Shown: positions 55,670 through 63,074, counted from the stretch's first letter. The stretch: DNA of 64,000 nucleotides from Gymnodinialimonas ceratoperidinii (GCF_019297855.1 NZ_CP079194.1:2467501-2531500); one strand, 5' to 3'. Made by a program: numbers and translations. The notes: generated by a model not told the origin, from the sequence alone.

Positions 55670-55698
55670 ACGACAGTCCGGTGACGGTGAGATGAAGG
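55670..55698 (-). promoter_or_regulatory. Candidate Pho box upstream of phoX
   Basis: On the minus strand three heptamers CCTTCAT, CCGTCAC and CTGTCGT are each separated by 4 bp, an exact 11-bp period, resembling the PhoB half-site CTGTCAT (5/7, 5/7 and 6/7 matches). They lie 76-104 bp upstream of phoX. Confidence 0.6.
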
Positions 55699-55781
55699 TT
55701 CTGTTAAGCCGAGCGCGCGATATTAGTTGCGCAAAACGCCGCTCAAACGACATTTTCTTCACGGGTTCGCGCGTTTGGCTG

Positions 55782-55810
55782 TTGACGCGCAAAACCCCCG
55801 GTCATAACGT
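55782..55810 (+). promoter_or_regulatory. Candidate promoter of the ilvBN leader
   Basis: TTGACG (55782-55787) and TAACGT (55805-55810) with a 17-bp spacer, 30 bp before the leader-peptide ATG. This placement allows a short leader RNA covering the attenuator. Confidence 0.55.
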
Positions 55811-55840
55811 CCGGCCCACGCGATATCAGGAGGCTCGGAA

Positions 55841-55888
55841 ATGTCCGGCATTCTCGTACTTGTAGGAAAAAGGCGCATGGGTCGGTAA
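55841..55888 (+). CDS. ilvBN operon leader peptide (attenuator)
   Basis: A 15-codon gene encoding MSGILVLVGKRRMGR, with Ile4-Leu5-Val6-Leu7-Val8: five consecutive branched-chain residues, one for each end product of the acetolactate synthase pathway. A strong ribosome site (AGGAGG, 7 nt before the ATG) precedes it, and a rho-independent terminator follows before ilvB. This is the layout of translational attenuation: slow translation of codons 4-8 when Ile, Leu or Val is scarce leaves downstream RNA free to form an antiterminator. The peptide itself probably has no other function. Confidence 0.85.
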   Translation: MSGILVLVGKRRMGR

Positions 55889-55944
55889 CGACATCCATAT
55901 CTGGAACCATGCGCCCTCGGATCTTCCTCCGGGGGCTTTTTTTT
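55872..55944 (+). promoter_or_regulatory. Attenuator: competing antiterminator and terminator before ilvB
   Basis: GGCGCATGG (55872-55880, codons 11-13 of the leader) is perfectly complementary to CCATGCGCC (55907-55915), the candidate antiterminator. The terminator stem GCCCTCGGA (55913-55921) with TCCGGGGGC (55928-55936; one G-U pair) uses three of the same bases and ends in eight T residues. A ribosome at the leader stop codon would cover 55872-55880 and favour termination; a ribosome stalled at codons 4-5 would leave it free and allow readthrough into ilvB. Confidence 0.8.
55913..55944 (+). terminator. Rho-independent terminator within the ilvBN leader
   Basis: A 9-bp stem (GCCCTCGGA / TCCGGGGGC, one G-U) with loop TCTTCC and TTTTTTTT. 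It lies 57 bp upstream of ilvB and would end transcription prematurely when branched-chain amino acids are abundant. Confidence 0.88.
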
Positions 55945-56000
55945 GGACTGCAAAAGTCGCACACGACCGATGAAGCGCGATAAAGAAGGATCAAGCGCCC

Positions 56001-57767
56001 ATGTCACAGAGCACGTCACAGCAGATGACCGGAGCAAAGATGATCGTCGAGGCCCTGAAGGAACAGGGTGTCGACACGGTATTTGGCTATCCCGGCGGTG
56101 CTGTCCTTCCGATTTACGACGAGCTTTTCCAGCAGAACGCGATCCGCCACATCCTCGCGCGGCACGAGCAGGGCGCGGTTCACGCGGCCGAGGGCTATGC
56201 CCGCTCCACCGGGCGGCCCGGCGTCGTTCTGGTGACCTCGGGCCCCGGTGCGACGAACGCCGTGACCGGCCTGACCGACGCGCTGATGGACAGCATTCCG
56301 ATCGTCTGCCTGACCGGACAGGTGCCGACCTTCATGATCGGCTCCGACGCCTTTCAGGAGGCCGACACCGTGGGCATCACCCGCCCCTGCACCAAGATGA
56401 ACTGGCTGGTGAAGGAAACCGACCGTCTGGCCGACACCATCCATCAGGCCTTCCACATCGCCACCTCGGGCCGCCCCGGCCCGGTTCTGGTCGACATTCC
56501 CAAGGACGTGCAATTCGCGACCGGTGAATACACGACAAAGCCGAAGGCGAAGGTCAGCCACTACCAGCCCAAGGTGAAGGGCGACATCGAGATGATCACC
56601 CGCCTCGTCGAGGCGATGGAGACCGCCGAGCGGCCCGTCTTCTATACCGGCGGCGGCGTGATCAACTCCGGCCCCGAGGCGAGCACGCTGCTGACCGAAC
56701 TGGTGGAGGCGACGGGCTTCCCGATCACCTCGACCCTGATGGGTCTGGGCGCCTATCCGGCGTCGGGCGACAAGTGGCTCGGCATGCTCGGGATGCACGG
56801 CACCTACGAGGCCAACCTCGCGATGCATGGCTGCGACCTGATGATCAACATCGGCGCGCGTTTCGACGACCGCATCACCGGCCGGATCTCGGATTTCTCG
56901 CCGAACTCGCGCAAGGGCCACGTCGACATCGACCCCTCGTCGATCAACAAGGTGATCCACGCCGATTTCCCGATCATTGGCGATGTCGGCCACGTGCTGG
57001 AAGACATCCTGAAGGTCTGGAAAGCGCGCGGCCGCAAAGCGGAGCGCGCCGCCGTCAAGACATGGTGGGAGCAGATCGAGACGTGGAAAGCCGTGCGTTG
57101 CCTCGACTACAAGGCCTCGGAAACCGTCATCAAGCCGCAATACGCGCTGGAGCGGTTGGAGGCGCTGACCAAGGGCCACGACCGCTACATCACGACCGAA
57201 GTGGGCCAGCACCAGATGTGGGCCGCGCAATTCCTCGGCTTCGATGCGCCCAACCGCTGGATGACCTCGGGCGGGCTCGGCACCATGGGCTACGGCGTCC
57301 CGGCCTCGGTCGGCGTGCAGGTTGCCCACCCCGAAGCGCTGGTGATCAACGTCGCGGGCGAGGCCTCGTGGCTGATGAACATGCAGGAAATGGGCACCGC
57401 CGTGCAATATCGCCTGCCCTTCAAGCAGTTCATCCTCAACAACGAGCGCCTGGGCATGGTGCGCCAGTGGCAGGAACTCCTCCACGGAGAACGCTATTCC
57501 GAAAGCTGGTCCGAAGCGCTGCCCGATTTCGTCAAGCTGGCCGAGGCCTTTGGTGCCAAGGGGATCATCTGCTCCGACCCCAAGGACCTCGACGATGCGA
57601 TCATGGAGATGATCAACTACGACGGCCCGGTGATCTTCGATTGCGTAGTGGAGAAACACGAGAACTGCTTCCCGATGATCCCCTCGGGCAAGGCCCACAA
57701 CGAGATGCTTCTCGGCGAGGCCGACACCCAAGGCGTGATCGGCGACGCAGGCGGCGTGTTGGTGTGA
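56001..57767 (+). CDS. ilvB: Acetolactate synthase large subunit
   Basis: A 588-residue ThDP/FAD enzyme, the committed step to valine, leucine and isoleucine. N-terminal ThDP domain with FGYPGGAVLPIYDEL (residues 28-42) and the activating Glu in ARHEQGAVHAAEGYAR; central FAD domain (GGGVINSG, RFDDRITGRISDFS); C-terminal ThDP-binding domain with GGLGTMGYGVPASVG. At the metal site the usual GDGS is GEAS (AGEASWLMNMQEM, near residue 453), replacing the Mg-binding Asp by Glu. AAGGATCAAGCGCCC precedes the ATG. It is attenuated by the upstream leader and followed at 2 bp by a secreted-protein gene. Confidence 0.93.
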   Translation: MSQSTSQQMTGAKMIVEALKEQGVDTVFGYPGGAVLPIYDELFQQNAIRHILARHEQGAVHAAEGYARSTGRPGVVLVTSGPGATNAVTGLTDALMDSIPIVCLTGQVPTFMIGSDAFQEADTVGITRPCTKMNWLVKETDRLADTIHQAFHIATSGRPGPVLVDIPKDVQFATGEYTTKPKAKVSHYQPKVKGDIEMITRLVEAMETAERPVFYTGGGVINSGPEASTLLTELVEATGFPITSTLMGLGAYPASGDKWLGMLGMHGTYEANLAMHGCDLMINIGARFDDRITGRISDFSPNSRKGHVDIDPSSINKVIHADFPIIGDVGHVLEDILKVWKARGRKAERAAVKTWWEQIETWKAVRCLDYKASETVIKPQYALERLEALTKGHDRYITTEVGQHQMWAAQFLGFDAPNRWMTSGGLGTMGYGVPASVGVQVAHPEALVINVAGEASWLMNMQEMGTAVQYRLPFKQFILNNERLGMVRQWQELLHGERYSESWSEALPDFVKLAEAFGAKGIICSDPKDLDDAIMEMINYDGPVIFDCVVEKHENCFPMIPSGKAHNEMLLGEADTQGVIGDAGGVLV

Positions 57768-57769
57768 GC

Positions 57770-58360
57770 ATGGGACGGGTGAGTGGTCTTCGGAAACTGC
57801 AGGCGGCTGCGTTTTGTGTCGTGGTCGCAGCCCCCCTACCCGTCCAGGCTCAGGCCGTGGAGGCGCTGTTTGACCTGCTCTGCGGGCGGACGGTGCATTT
57901 CTATGACGGCTCGGGGAACCAGATCGAATATACCGCCGGGGATGGCACCGCCTATCTTTGGTACCACGACCTGCCCGAGGTGATCGTCGGCTCGTGGGGT
58001 GTCTATTCGGACGCCGAGCTTCGCGAGCTGCAGAATGACGGCTCGAGTGACACGGGCCGCGATGGGGGGCTCGACAGCTCGGATCTCTTCGATCTGCCCG
58101 TTGGTGGCGCGCAGGTCTGCTACGAATATCCGGCCGGTGGTTTTGGGCCGCTCGATCCCGGCGGCTTTCATTGTTGGGACGAGGTGGACCTGTTCGAGAC
58201 CGTGGTGGAGGGCGGCGTCTTTCCGGGCGACCGCTACGCCCTGCGCGACGGAACCCCACCGTTCGTTCTGCAGGAACACCCGTTCCAGACCCTCGAGAGC
58301 TTTGACGCCGATTTCCCGCAGCTTCCGCCGGAGCCGGCTTGCGGGGTTCCGATCTCATGA
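57770..58360 (+). CDS. Secreted hypothetical protein within the ilv operon
   Basis: A 196-residue protein with a signal peptide (GLRKLQAAAFCVVVAAPLPVQAQA). The mature part begins LFDLLCGRTVHFYDGSGNQIEY and continues with GTAYLWY, GSWGV, ...GAQVCYEYP, FHCWDE: the G-x-T-V-x-F...G-S-W...V-C-Y pattern of small beta-barrel domains found in secreted alphaproteobacterial proteins, with four Cys. The start ATG is 2 bp after the ilvB stop, and the stop overlaps the next gene by 4 bp (ATGA), so it is translated with the operon. No link to amino-acid synthesis is evident. Confidence 0.7.
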   Translation: MGRVSGLRKLQAAAFCVVVAAPLPVQAQAVEALFDLLCGRTVHFYDGSGNQIEYTAGDGTAYLWYHDLPEVIVGSWGVYSDAELRELQNDGSSDTGRDGGLDSSDLFDLPVGGAQVCYEYPAGGFGPLDPGGFHCWDEVDLFETVVEGGVFPGDRYALRDGTPPFVLQEHPFQTLESFDADFPQLPPEPACGVPIS

Positions 58361-58998
58361 TCCGCACCGCGGCCCTTTTCTGCTTCTTCGCCCTGTCCGC
58401 AGCGGCACAGGACTTTCGCGGCTTGCTGCCCGGCATGCCGACGGCCGAGCTGGCGCGTCTGGGCGAGCCGTTCGAGCTGCAGACCGCCGAGGGCCGCACC
58501 GTGGCGCGCTATCCCCTGCCCTACGAGCGGCAACTCCATGTCGTGCATGGCGGCGGGCGCATCCTCTCGCTTGGGCTTGGTGCAATCGGCGCGCAGATGC
58601 GGCCGCCACAGAGCGACGGGCTGACGGTGGGGGAAAGCACCCTCGCGCAGACGCGCGCTGCGGCGGGCTCCGAGGGCTCTCCCCGCGCTCGCGAGACCGA
58701 GACGATCTTTGCCGGAGAGGTCTCCGTCGACTGGACGCTCTTCTTCGATTTGCCGGATCACCCCGATCTGACGTTGGAGACCGCTTTCGTCGCCCCCGAC
58801 CGCACGCTCTCGGAGACAAGCAGCACGCTCCCGCCTGCCCCGCCCGCCGACGCCATCCTGATTGCCGCCAGTTTGCACCACGCAGATTACATCGCGGCCC
58901 ACCCGGACATCTTCGGGGCCGACCCGGTCGACGAGACCGACGCCCCGTCTTTTGCAACCCCTTTGGCCGAGGCGTTTCCCCGCCTGCAAATGCCCTAG
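58357..58998 (+). CDS. Secreted hypothetical protein, paralog of the gene after ilvN
   Basis: A 213-residue protein with signal MIRTAALFCFFALSAAAQ. It is similar to the 198-residue product at 59589: both open their mature part with a GLxxGxPxxE-type segment (FRGLLPGMPTAELARLGEPF versus LHGLTLGAPIPEAMPIADDT), and share GLTxxExTxAxxxAxxGSEG followed by a ...IF...F...D...L...V.P... pattern. The start overlaps the preceding gene (ATGA) and the stop is 33 bp before ilvN. No known domain. Confidence 0.7.
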   Translation: MIRTAALFCFFALSAAAQDFRGLLPGMPTAELARLGEPFELQTAEGRTVARYPLPYERQLHVVHGGGRILSLGLGAIGAQMRPPQSDGLTVGESTLAQTRAAAGSEGSPRARETETIFAGEVSVDWTLFFDLPDHPDLTLETAFVAPDRTLSETSSTLPPAPPADAILIAASLHHADYIAAHPDIFGADPVDETDAPSFATPLAEAFPRLQMP

Positions 58999-59031
58999 CC
59001 CAGACACCATCGCCCTGAAAAGGAACGCCCC

Positions 59032-59589
59032 ATGGCTCTCAACATCGAACAAGGCTCCACCAGCCATTCCGCCTATGATCTTCGGTCGCATCTGTCCGAC
59101 GTGATCGAGACTCACACCCTCGCGATCCTGGTCGAGAACGAGCCGGGCGTTCTGGCGCGCGTGATCGGGCTTTTCGCGGGGCGCGGTTACAACATCGAAA
59201 GCCTGACCGTGGCGGAGGTGGACCATGGCGGGCACCGCTCGCGCATCACCATTGTGACCTCGGGCACGCCGCAGATCATCAACCAGATCAAGATGCAGTT
59301 GGGCCGCATGGTGCCGGTGCACGAGGTCGCGGACCTCACCGTGGACGGGCCGTTCATCAGCCGGGAATTGGCGCTGATCAAGGTCGTGGCCAAGGGCGAA
59401 CACCGGGTGGAAGCGCTGCGTATCGCAGAAATCTTCCGCGCCAACGTTGTCGACAGCACGCTGGAGAGCTTCGTTTTCGAGATCACCGGCACGCCGGAAA
59501 AGATCGATGCCTTCTGCGACCTGATGCGACCCCTGGGCGAGATCAAACTGGCGCGCACCGGCGTCGCGGCCATCGCCCGAGGCACGTGA
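59032..59589 (+). CDS. ilvN: Acetolactate synthase small (regulatory) subunit
   Basis: A 185-residue regulatory subunit that binds valine and stimulates IlvB. The N-terminal ACT domain (HTLAILVENEPGVLARVIGL, then FAGRGYNIESLTVAEVDHGG, residues 26-65) is followed by IVTSGTPQIINQIKMQLGRM and a C-terminal domain (ELALIKVVAKGEHRVEALRI, DSTLESFVFEITGTPEKIDAF) as in IlvH. AAGGAACGCCCC precedes the ATG. It is separated from ilvB by two secreted-protein genes, whereas in most bacteria the two subunits are adjacent. Its stop overlaps the next gene by 1 bp. Confidence 0.93.
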   Translation: MALNIEQGSTSHSAYDLRSHLSDVIETHTLAILVENEPGVLARVIGLFAGRGYNIESLTVAEVDHGGHRSRITIVTSGTPQIINQIKMQLGRMVPVHEVADLTVDGPFISRELALIKVVAKGEHRVEALRIAEIFRANVVDSTLESFVFEITGTPEKIDAFCDLMRPLGEIKLARTGVAAIARGT

Positions 59590-60185
59590 TGCGCCTTGCC
59601 CGCTTGATGCTTCTCTCTCTGGGCGTGGGCCTCGCGGGCCTGCCCGCCGCAGCGCAGAGCCTGCACGGCCTCACCCTGGGCGCGCCGATCCCCGAGGCGA
59701 TGCCGATAGCCGACGACACCGCGGTTCAGGCGCCCTACACACGGTCGGTCTGGGCCGCGCTGGACGGGGTGATGATGACCGCCATCGCCGACAGCGAGAC
59801 CGGCGGCGTTGTCTTCATCGAGTTGCGTCCTGCCGAGCCGGGCCCGGTTGCGACCGGTCTGGGCGGGCTCACCTTCGCAGAGACCACCCGCGCGGATCTG
59901 CATGCGCGCTTCGGATCTGAAGGCATCGTCTTTGAGGACGTCGGGCGTGGCGGGATTTTCGGCGATCTTGCCGCCTATTTCACCACCTACGAGGTGGCGG
60001 ACAGCGACACGGTGCTCTCGTTCGTGACCATCGAGCCGCTCGACGCGGCGGATGAAAGCAGTGCGGCGCGATCGACCCTCGATAGCATTGTCATTGCGCA
60101 GGACGCTTATCTGACGGAAGTCTGGGGGCTCAATCGCGGCAGCCTGCCGGGCTATGCACCGATCGCCGACCCCTTCGACGGGTGA
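59589..60185 (+). CDS. Secreted hypothetical protein after ilvN
   Basis: A 198-residue protein with signal MRLARLMLLSLGVGLAGLPAAAQ and paralogy to the product at 58357 (shared GLTF-E-T and GSEG blocks, similar length and secondary-structure pattern). The ATG at 59589 overlaps the ilvN stop (TGATG), showing translational coupling. The mature protein is acidic with alternating beta-type sequence (GLGGLTFAETTRADLHARFG, YFTTYEVADSDTVLSFVTIE). Function unknown; a hairpin follows at 60273. Confidence 0.7.
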   Translation: MRLARLMLLSLGVGLAGLPAAAQSLHGLTLGAPIPEAMPIADDTAVQAPYTRSVWAALDGVMMTAIADSETGGVVFIELRPAEPGPVATGLGGLTFAETTRADLHARFGSEGIVFEDVGRGGIFGDLAAYFTTYEVADSDTVLSFVTIEPLDAADESSAARSTLDSIVIAQDAYLTEVWGLNRGSLPGYAPIADPFDG

Positions 60186-60272
60186 TCATCGACACCCTCT
60201 CCGAGGCCGCGCCACGGATTCGCAAAGCATTATCAAGACGCGGAGGCTGTCTGCCCTGCCCCCGCGTCCGAC

Positions 60273-60305
60273 CTCGGGACCTGCCTTTGTGGCACAGGTC
60301 CCGAG
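60273..60305. terminator. Hairpin between the ilv operon and the convergent EF-hand gene
   Basis: CTCGGGACCTG and CAGGTCCCGAG are perfect 11-bp arms with an 11-nt loop, between converging genes. No T-tract follows on either strand, so it is probably a weak bidirectional terminator. Confidence 0.55.
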
Positions 60306-60315
60306 AAGGCTCGCC

Positions 60316-60585
60316 TTATTCCGTGGGAAGCAGTTCCGCTTCCTGCGCCGCGGCAATCTCATCCGCGTTCAGCACCCCGTCGGCATCCGCATCCAGCGCG
60401 GTGAATTCCTCTTCCGACATATCGGGCATGATCATCAGAAGCTCGGTGAAGCTGACCATGCCATCGGGGTCGGCATCGACATCTGCGATCTGCGCACCGG
60501 CAAGACCTGCCGTCACCATCAAGCCTGCAACCGCGGCGGCTGCGGAGATCACGCCAAGGCGGATTTTATTGTCATCGTTTCGCAT
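60316..60585 (-). CDS. Secreted EF-hand calcium-binding protein
   Basis: An 89-residue protein with a hydrophobic signal (RLGVISAAAAVAGLMVTAGLAGAQIA) and two EF-hand-like loops: DVDADPDGMVSFTEL and LDADADGVLNADEI, each with the DxDxDG-type spacing and a terminal Glu. It should bind Ca2+ outside the cytoplasm. GGGACCAATCCC precedes the ATG at 60585; longer in-frame readings lack a signal. It is divergent from an ECF-type sigma factor gene. Confidence 0.75.
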   Translation of the reverse strand: MRNDDNKIRLGVISAAAAVAGLMVTAGLAGAQIADVDADPDGMVSFTELLMIMPDMSEEEFTALDADADGVLNADEIAAAQEAELLPTE

Positions 60586-60898
60586 GGGATTGGTCCCTTT
60601 GTTGTTGCGTGTCAGATGCGACCCTCCGGGATCGGTGGGGCATCTATGAGGGAAGAGCCTACTGAGGCCAGTTTCGTCCGGTGCGCCGCCAAGGATCGCC
60701 CCGGTCGGCGGCTCCCTGCTCAATATAGGGCGCGACAGGGGCAACGTCCCGCTGGTGTTTTCCCCATCGGCAAAGGATCGCCCGCCATGGGCGGGATAGC
60801 GGCCGCCAGCGGGCGCGCGGAGCGGCGCATCTTGCGGTCGCGGCAAGGCGGGATCAGCGTTCGATCAAGCATCCGCGTTTCAGACCTGCGAGGCCCCC
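60586..60898. other. 313-bp divergent region between EF-hand gene and sigma factor gene
   Basis: It must contain both divergent promoters. No convincing sigma-70 or ECF-type promoter pair, operator palindrome or small gene was recognised by eye. Confidence 0.5.
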
Positions 60899-61471
60899 AT
60901 GCACCACCCCTCACGCCCCGCGCGGGAGAAGGACGCCACAGCCGCCCTTCCCCTGTCGCGCACTTTCACTGCATTGATGGCGGACATGCAGCGGACGGCG
61001 CGGCGATTGACGCGCACGGGCGATGAGGCAGACGACCTCGTGCAGGAAACATTGCTGCGGGTCTGGTCGCGGATGGCGATGGCGGCCGAGGGCGCAACGG
61101 ATCAGCCCCCGATCGATGACCTGCGCGCCTATGCGTTCGCGACCTTGCGACACCGCGCCTATCGCCGCGGCTCCCTCGCGCAACCCGCCGAGATGGCGCC
61201 CGACGAGGTTTCCGCGCCGCGTGGCTCGGATGGGGTGACGCGGCTTGGCTGTGCCGAGGCCTTGGAAGCGCTGGCCGCCTTGCCCCAGGATCAGCAGGTC
61301 CTCTTGCGGATGCGCGCGATGGAGGGGCTGAGCTATGCCGAGATCGCGCAGAAGACAGGGCTTGCACCGGGTACCGTCACCTCGCGGCTGGCACGCGGCC
61401 GCGCGGCCCTGCGCGCCGCGCTGGACCTGCCCCCCGGCGCCTCGGTGACCGATCTTCTGGGCGGCACCTGA
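60899..61471 (+). CDS. ECF-type RNA polymerase sigma factor
   Basis: A 190-residue sigma-70 family protein. Region 2 is at residues 20-95 (MQRTARRLTRTGDEADDLVQETLLRVW), and region 4 at 118-170 (LEALAALPQDQQVLLRMRAMEGLSYAEIAQ, then GLAPGTVTSRLARGRAAL), with no region 3, the plan of extracytoplasmic-function sigma factors. No anti-sigma factor is adjacent; the divergent neighbour is a secreted EF-hand protein, a combination that may link calcium or envelope state to its regulon. GAGGCCCCC precedes the ATG. Confidence 0.85.
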   Translation: MHHPSRPAREKDATAALPLSRTFTALMADMQRTARRLTRTGDEADDLVQETLLRVWSRMAMAAEGATDQPPIDDLRAYAFATLRHRAYRRGSLAQPAEMAPDEVSAPRGSDGVTRLGCAEALEALAALPQDQQVLLRMRAMEGLSYAEIAQKTGLAPGTVTSRLARGRAALRAALDLPPGASVTDLLGGT

Positions 61472-61474
61472 CCC

Positions 61475-61504
61475 GGTGGCCGCCTTGCGAAAAAGGCGGC
61501 TACC
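61475..61504 (+). terminator. Hairpin after the sigma factor gene
   Basis: GGTGGCCGCCTT pairs with AAGGCGGCTACC (one G-U) around GCGAAA, starting 4 bp after the stop. It is followed by TCCGCG rather than a T-tract, so termination would be inefficient. Confidence 0.5.
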
Positions 61505-61643
61505 TCCGCGTCTAAAGCGCTTCGCGCCCGCCTCCGTCACGGGCGCGCGTGTCTTTGCATGCCCATTTTCTGTCGGGATTTGGCAAGACGCACCCCCGGT
61601 TTTGAACACAGGCTGAATGCAATCTTTAGTCGGAGTTTGCGCC

Positions 61644-62786
61644 ATGCCTGATGATCTGATCCGCCCCCTTGCCGACGTAATGGCCCCCATCGACCGCGCC
61701 CATGGCCTGCCCAACAGCCATTACACCGACCCCGAGACGATCTCGGCGGAAAACAACGCCGTTCTGCGCAATCAGTGGGCCGCTCTGGCCGTCGGCGCCG
61801 ATGTGCCCGAAGCGGGTGACGCGAAACCGATCGAGTTTCTCGGGCAACCGCTCCTTCTCCTGCGCGATGACACCGGCACGCTGCGCGTCTTCTTCAACAT
61901 CTGTCGCCACCGCGGCATGATCCTCGTCGATCAGCCCCGCAAGATCGAAGGCGCGATCCGCTGCCCCTACCATTCGTGGTGCTACTCCAAGGCGGGCAAG
62001 CTGGTGGCTACCCCCCATGTGGGCGGCCCCGGACAGAACGCCCACCCCGGCATTGATCGCACCACCCTCGGCCTCGCCGAAGTGCGCAGCCACATCTGGC
62101 GTGACGTGGTCTTCATCAACCTCTCCGGCGCGGCCGCATCCTTCGAGGAGGTCCACGAGGACCTGTTGCAGCGATGGGCGGAGTTCGACCAACCGATGTT
62201 TCATGGCGGGCCGGACAGCAGCTTCACGCTCGATCTCGCGACGAACTGGAAGCTCGCCGTCGAGAACTACTGCGAGAGCTATCACCTGCCCTGGGTGCAT
62301 CCCGCGCTCAACACCTACTCGCGGCTCGAGGATCACTATCACATTGAGGCGGCCGGTCACTTCTCCGGTCAGGGCACCTACGTCTATCGACAACTCAAGG
62401 GCGAGGACGGCGCCGTCTTCCCCGACTTCCGGAACCTCGGCCCCCACTGGGACGCCGGGGCGGAATATATCTCGGTCTTCCCGAACGTGCTGATGGGAGT
62501 TCACCGCGATCACGCCTATGCCATCGTGCTCGAACCCGTCGCCCATAACCGCACCCGCGAGCACGTCCATATCTACTATGCCACCCCGGATACCGATGCG
62601 GCCCTGCGTGCCCGAAACGCGCGGCAATGGAAGGATGTGTTCGAGGAAGACATCTTCGTCGTCGAGGGCATGCAACGGGGCCGCGCGGCGGAGGGCTTTG
62701 ACGGCGGGCGTTTCTCCCCGGCGATGGACGGGCCCACGCATCTCTTCCATGCCTGGGTCGCCGAAAAGATCGAAACGGCGCGCTGA
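61644..62786 (+). CDS. Rieske non-haem iron oxygenase alpha subunit (GbcA/choline monooxygenase-like)
   Basis: A 380-residue aromatic-ring-hydroxylating-type oxygenase. The Rieske [2Fe-2S] ligands are Cys87-x-His89 (ICRHRGM) and Cys107-x2-His110 (RCPYHSWC). The mononuclear iron site is ENYCESYHLPWVHP with His214 and His219, and an Asp in EDIFVVE near residue 337 may be the third ligand. Length and motifs resemble glycine betaine demethylase GbcA, carnitine and choline monooxygenases more than true aromatic dioxygenases. A reductase partner is not in the window. Start at 61644 with GGAG 8 nt upstream. A 77-codon gene follows at 2 bp. Confidence 0.85.
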   Translation: MPDDLIRPLADVMAPIDRAHGLPNSHYTDPETISAENNAVLRNQWAALAVGADVPEAGDAKPIEFLGQPLLLLRDDTGTLRVFFNICRHRGMILVDQPRKIEGAIRCPYHSWCYSKAGKLVATPHVGGPGQNAHPGIDRTTLGLAEVRSHIWRDVVFINLSGAAASFEEVHEDLLQRWAEFDQPMFHGGPDSSFTLDLATNWKLAVENYCESYHLPWVHPALNTYSRLEDHYHIEAAGHFSGQGTYVYRQLKGEDGAVFPDFRNLGPHWDAGAEYISVFPNVLMGVHRDHAYAIVLEPVAHNRTREHVHIYYATPDTDAALRARNARQWKDVFEEDIFVVEGMQRGRAAEGFDGGRFSPAMDGPTHLFHAWVAEKIETAR

Positions 62787-62788
62787 GC

Positions 62789-63022
62789 TTGGCCTCGGAT
62801 CGGTTCGACACCGCCCTCCGACGGGCCCGGGAAACCGGCGACTGGTCCGAGGTCATCGCGCTCTACGTCGCCGCGGCAGACGCGGAAACCGAGGCTCAGG
62901 GCGCCGCCTTCTACCTCACCCACGCCTATGTCCACGCGCTGGAAGCAGGCGACCCGAGGGCTGCCTCCCTGAAAACCCGCCTGATCGCCCTCGGCGCGGA
63001 AGTCGACACCCCCGAGACGTAA
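62789..63022 (+). CDS. Small hypothetical protein downstream of the Rieske oxygenase
   Basis: A 77-residue, largely helical and Ala-rich acidic protein (FDTALRRARETGDWSEVIALY, AQGAAFYLTHAYVHALEAGD) that resembles a two-helix TPR/Sel1-like repeat. The start is TTG, 2 bp after the oxygenase stop, implying translational coupling. No family recognised; it could be an accessory factor of the oxygenase. Confidence 0.55.
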   Translation: MASDRFDTALRRARETGDWSEVIALYVAAADAETEAQGAAFYLTHAYVHALEAGDPRAASLKTRLIALGAEVDTPET

Positions 63023-63074
63023 GTCACCCAAGATCCCGCATCACACCTCTCAGTCACCTGTAACCCACCGCACC

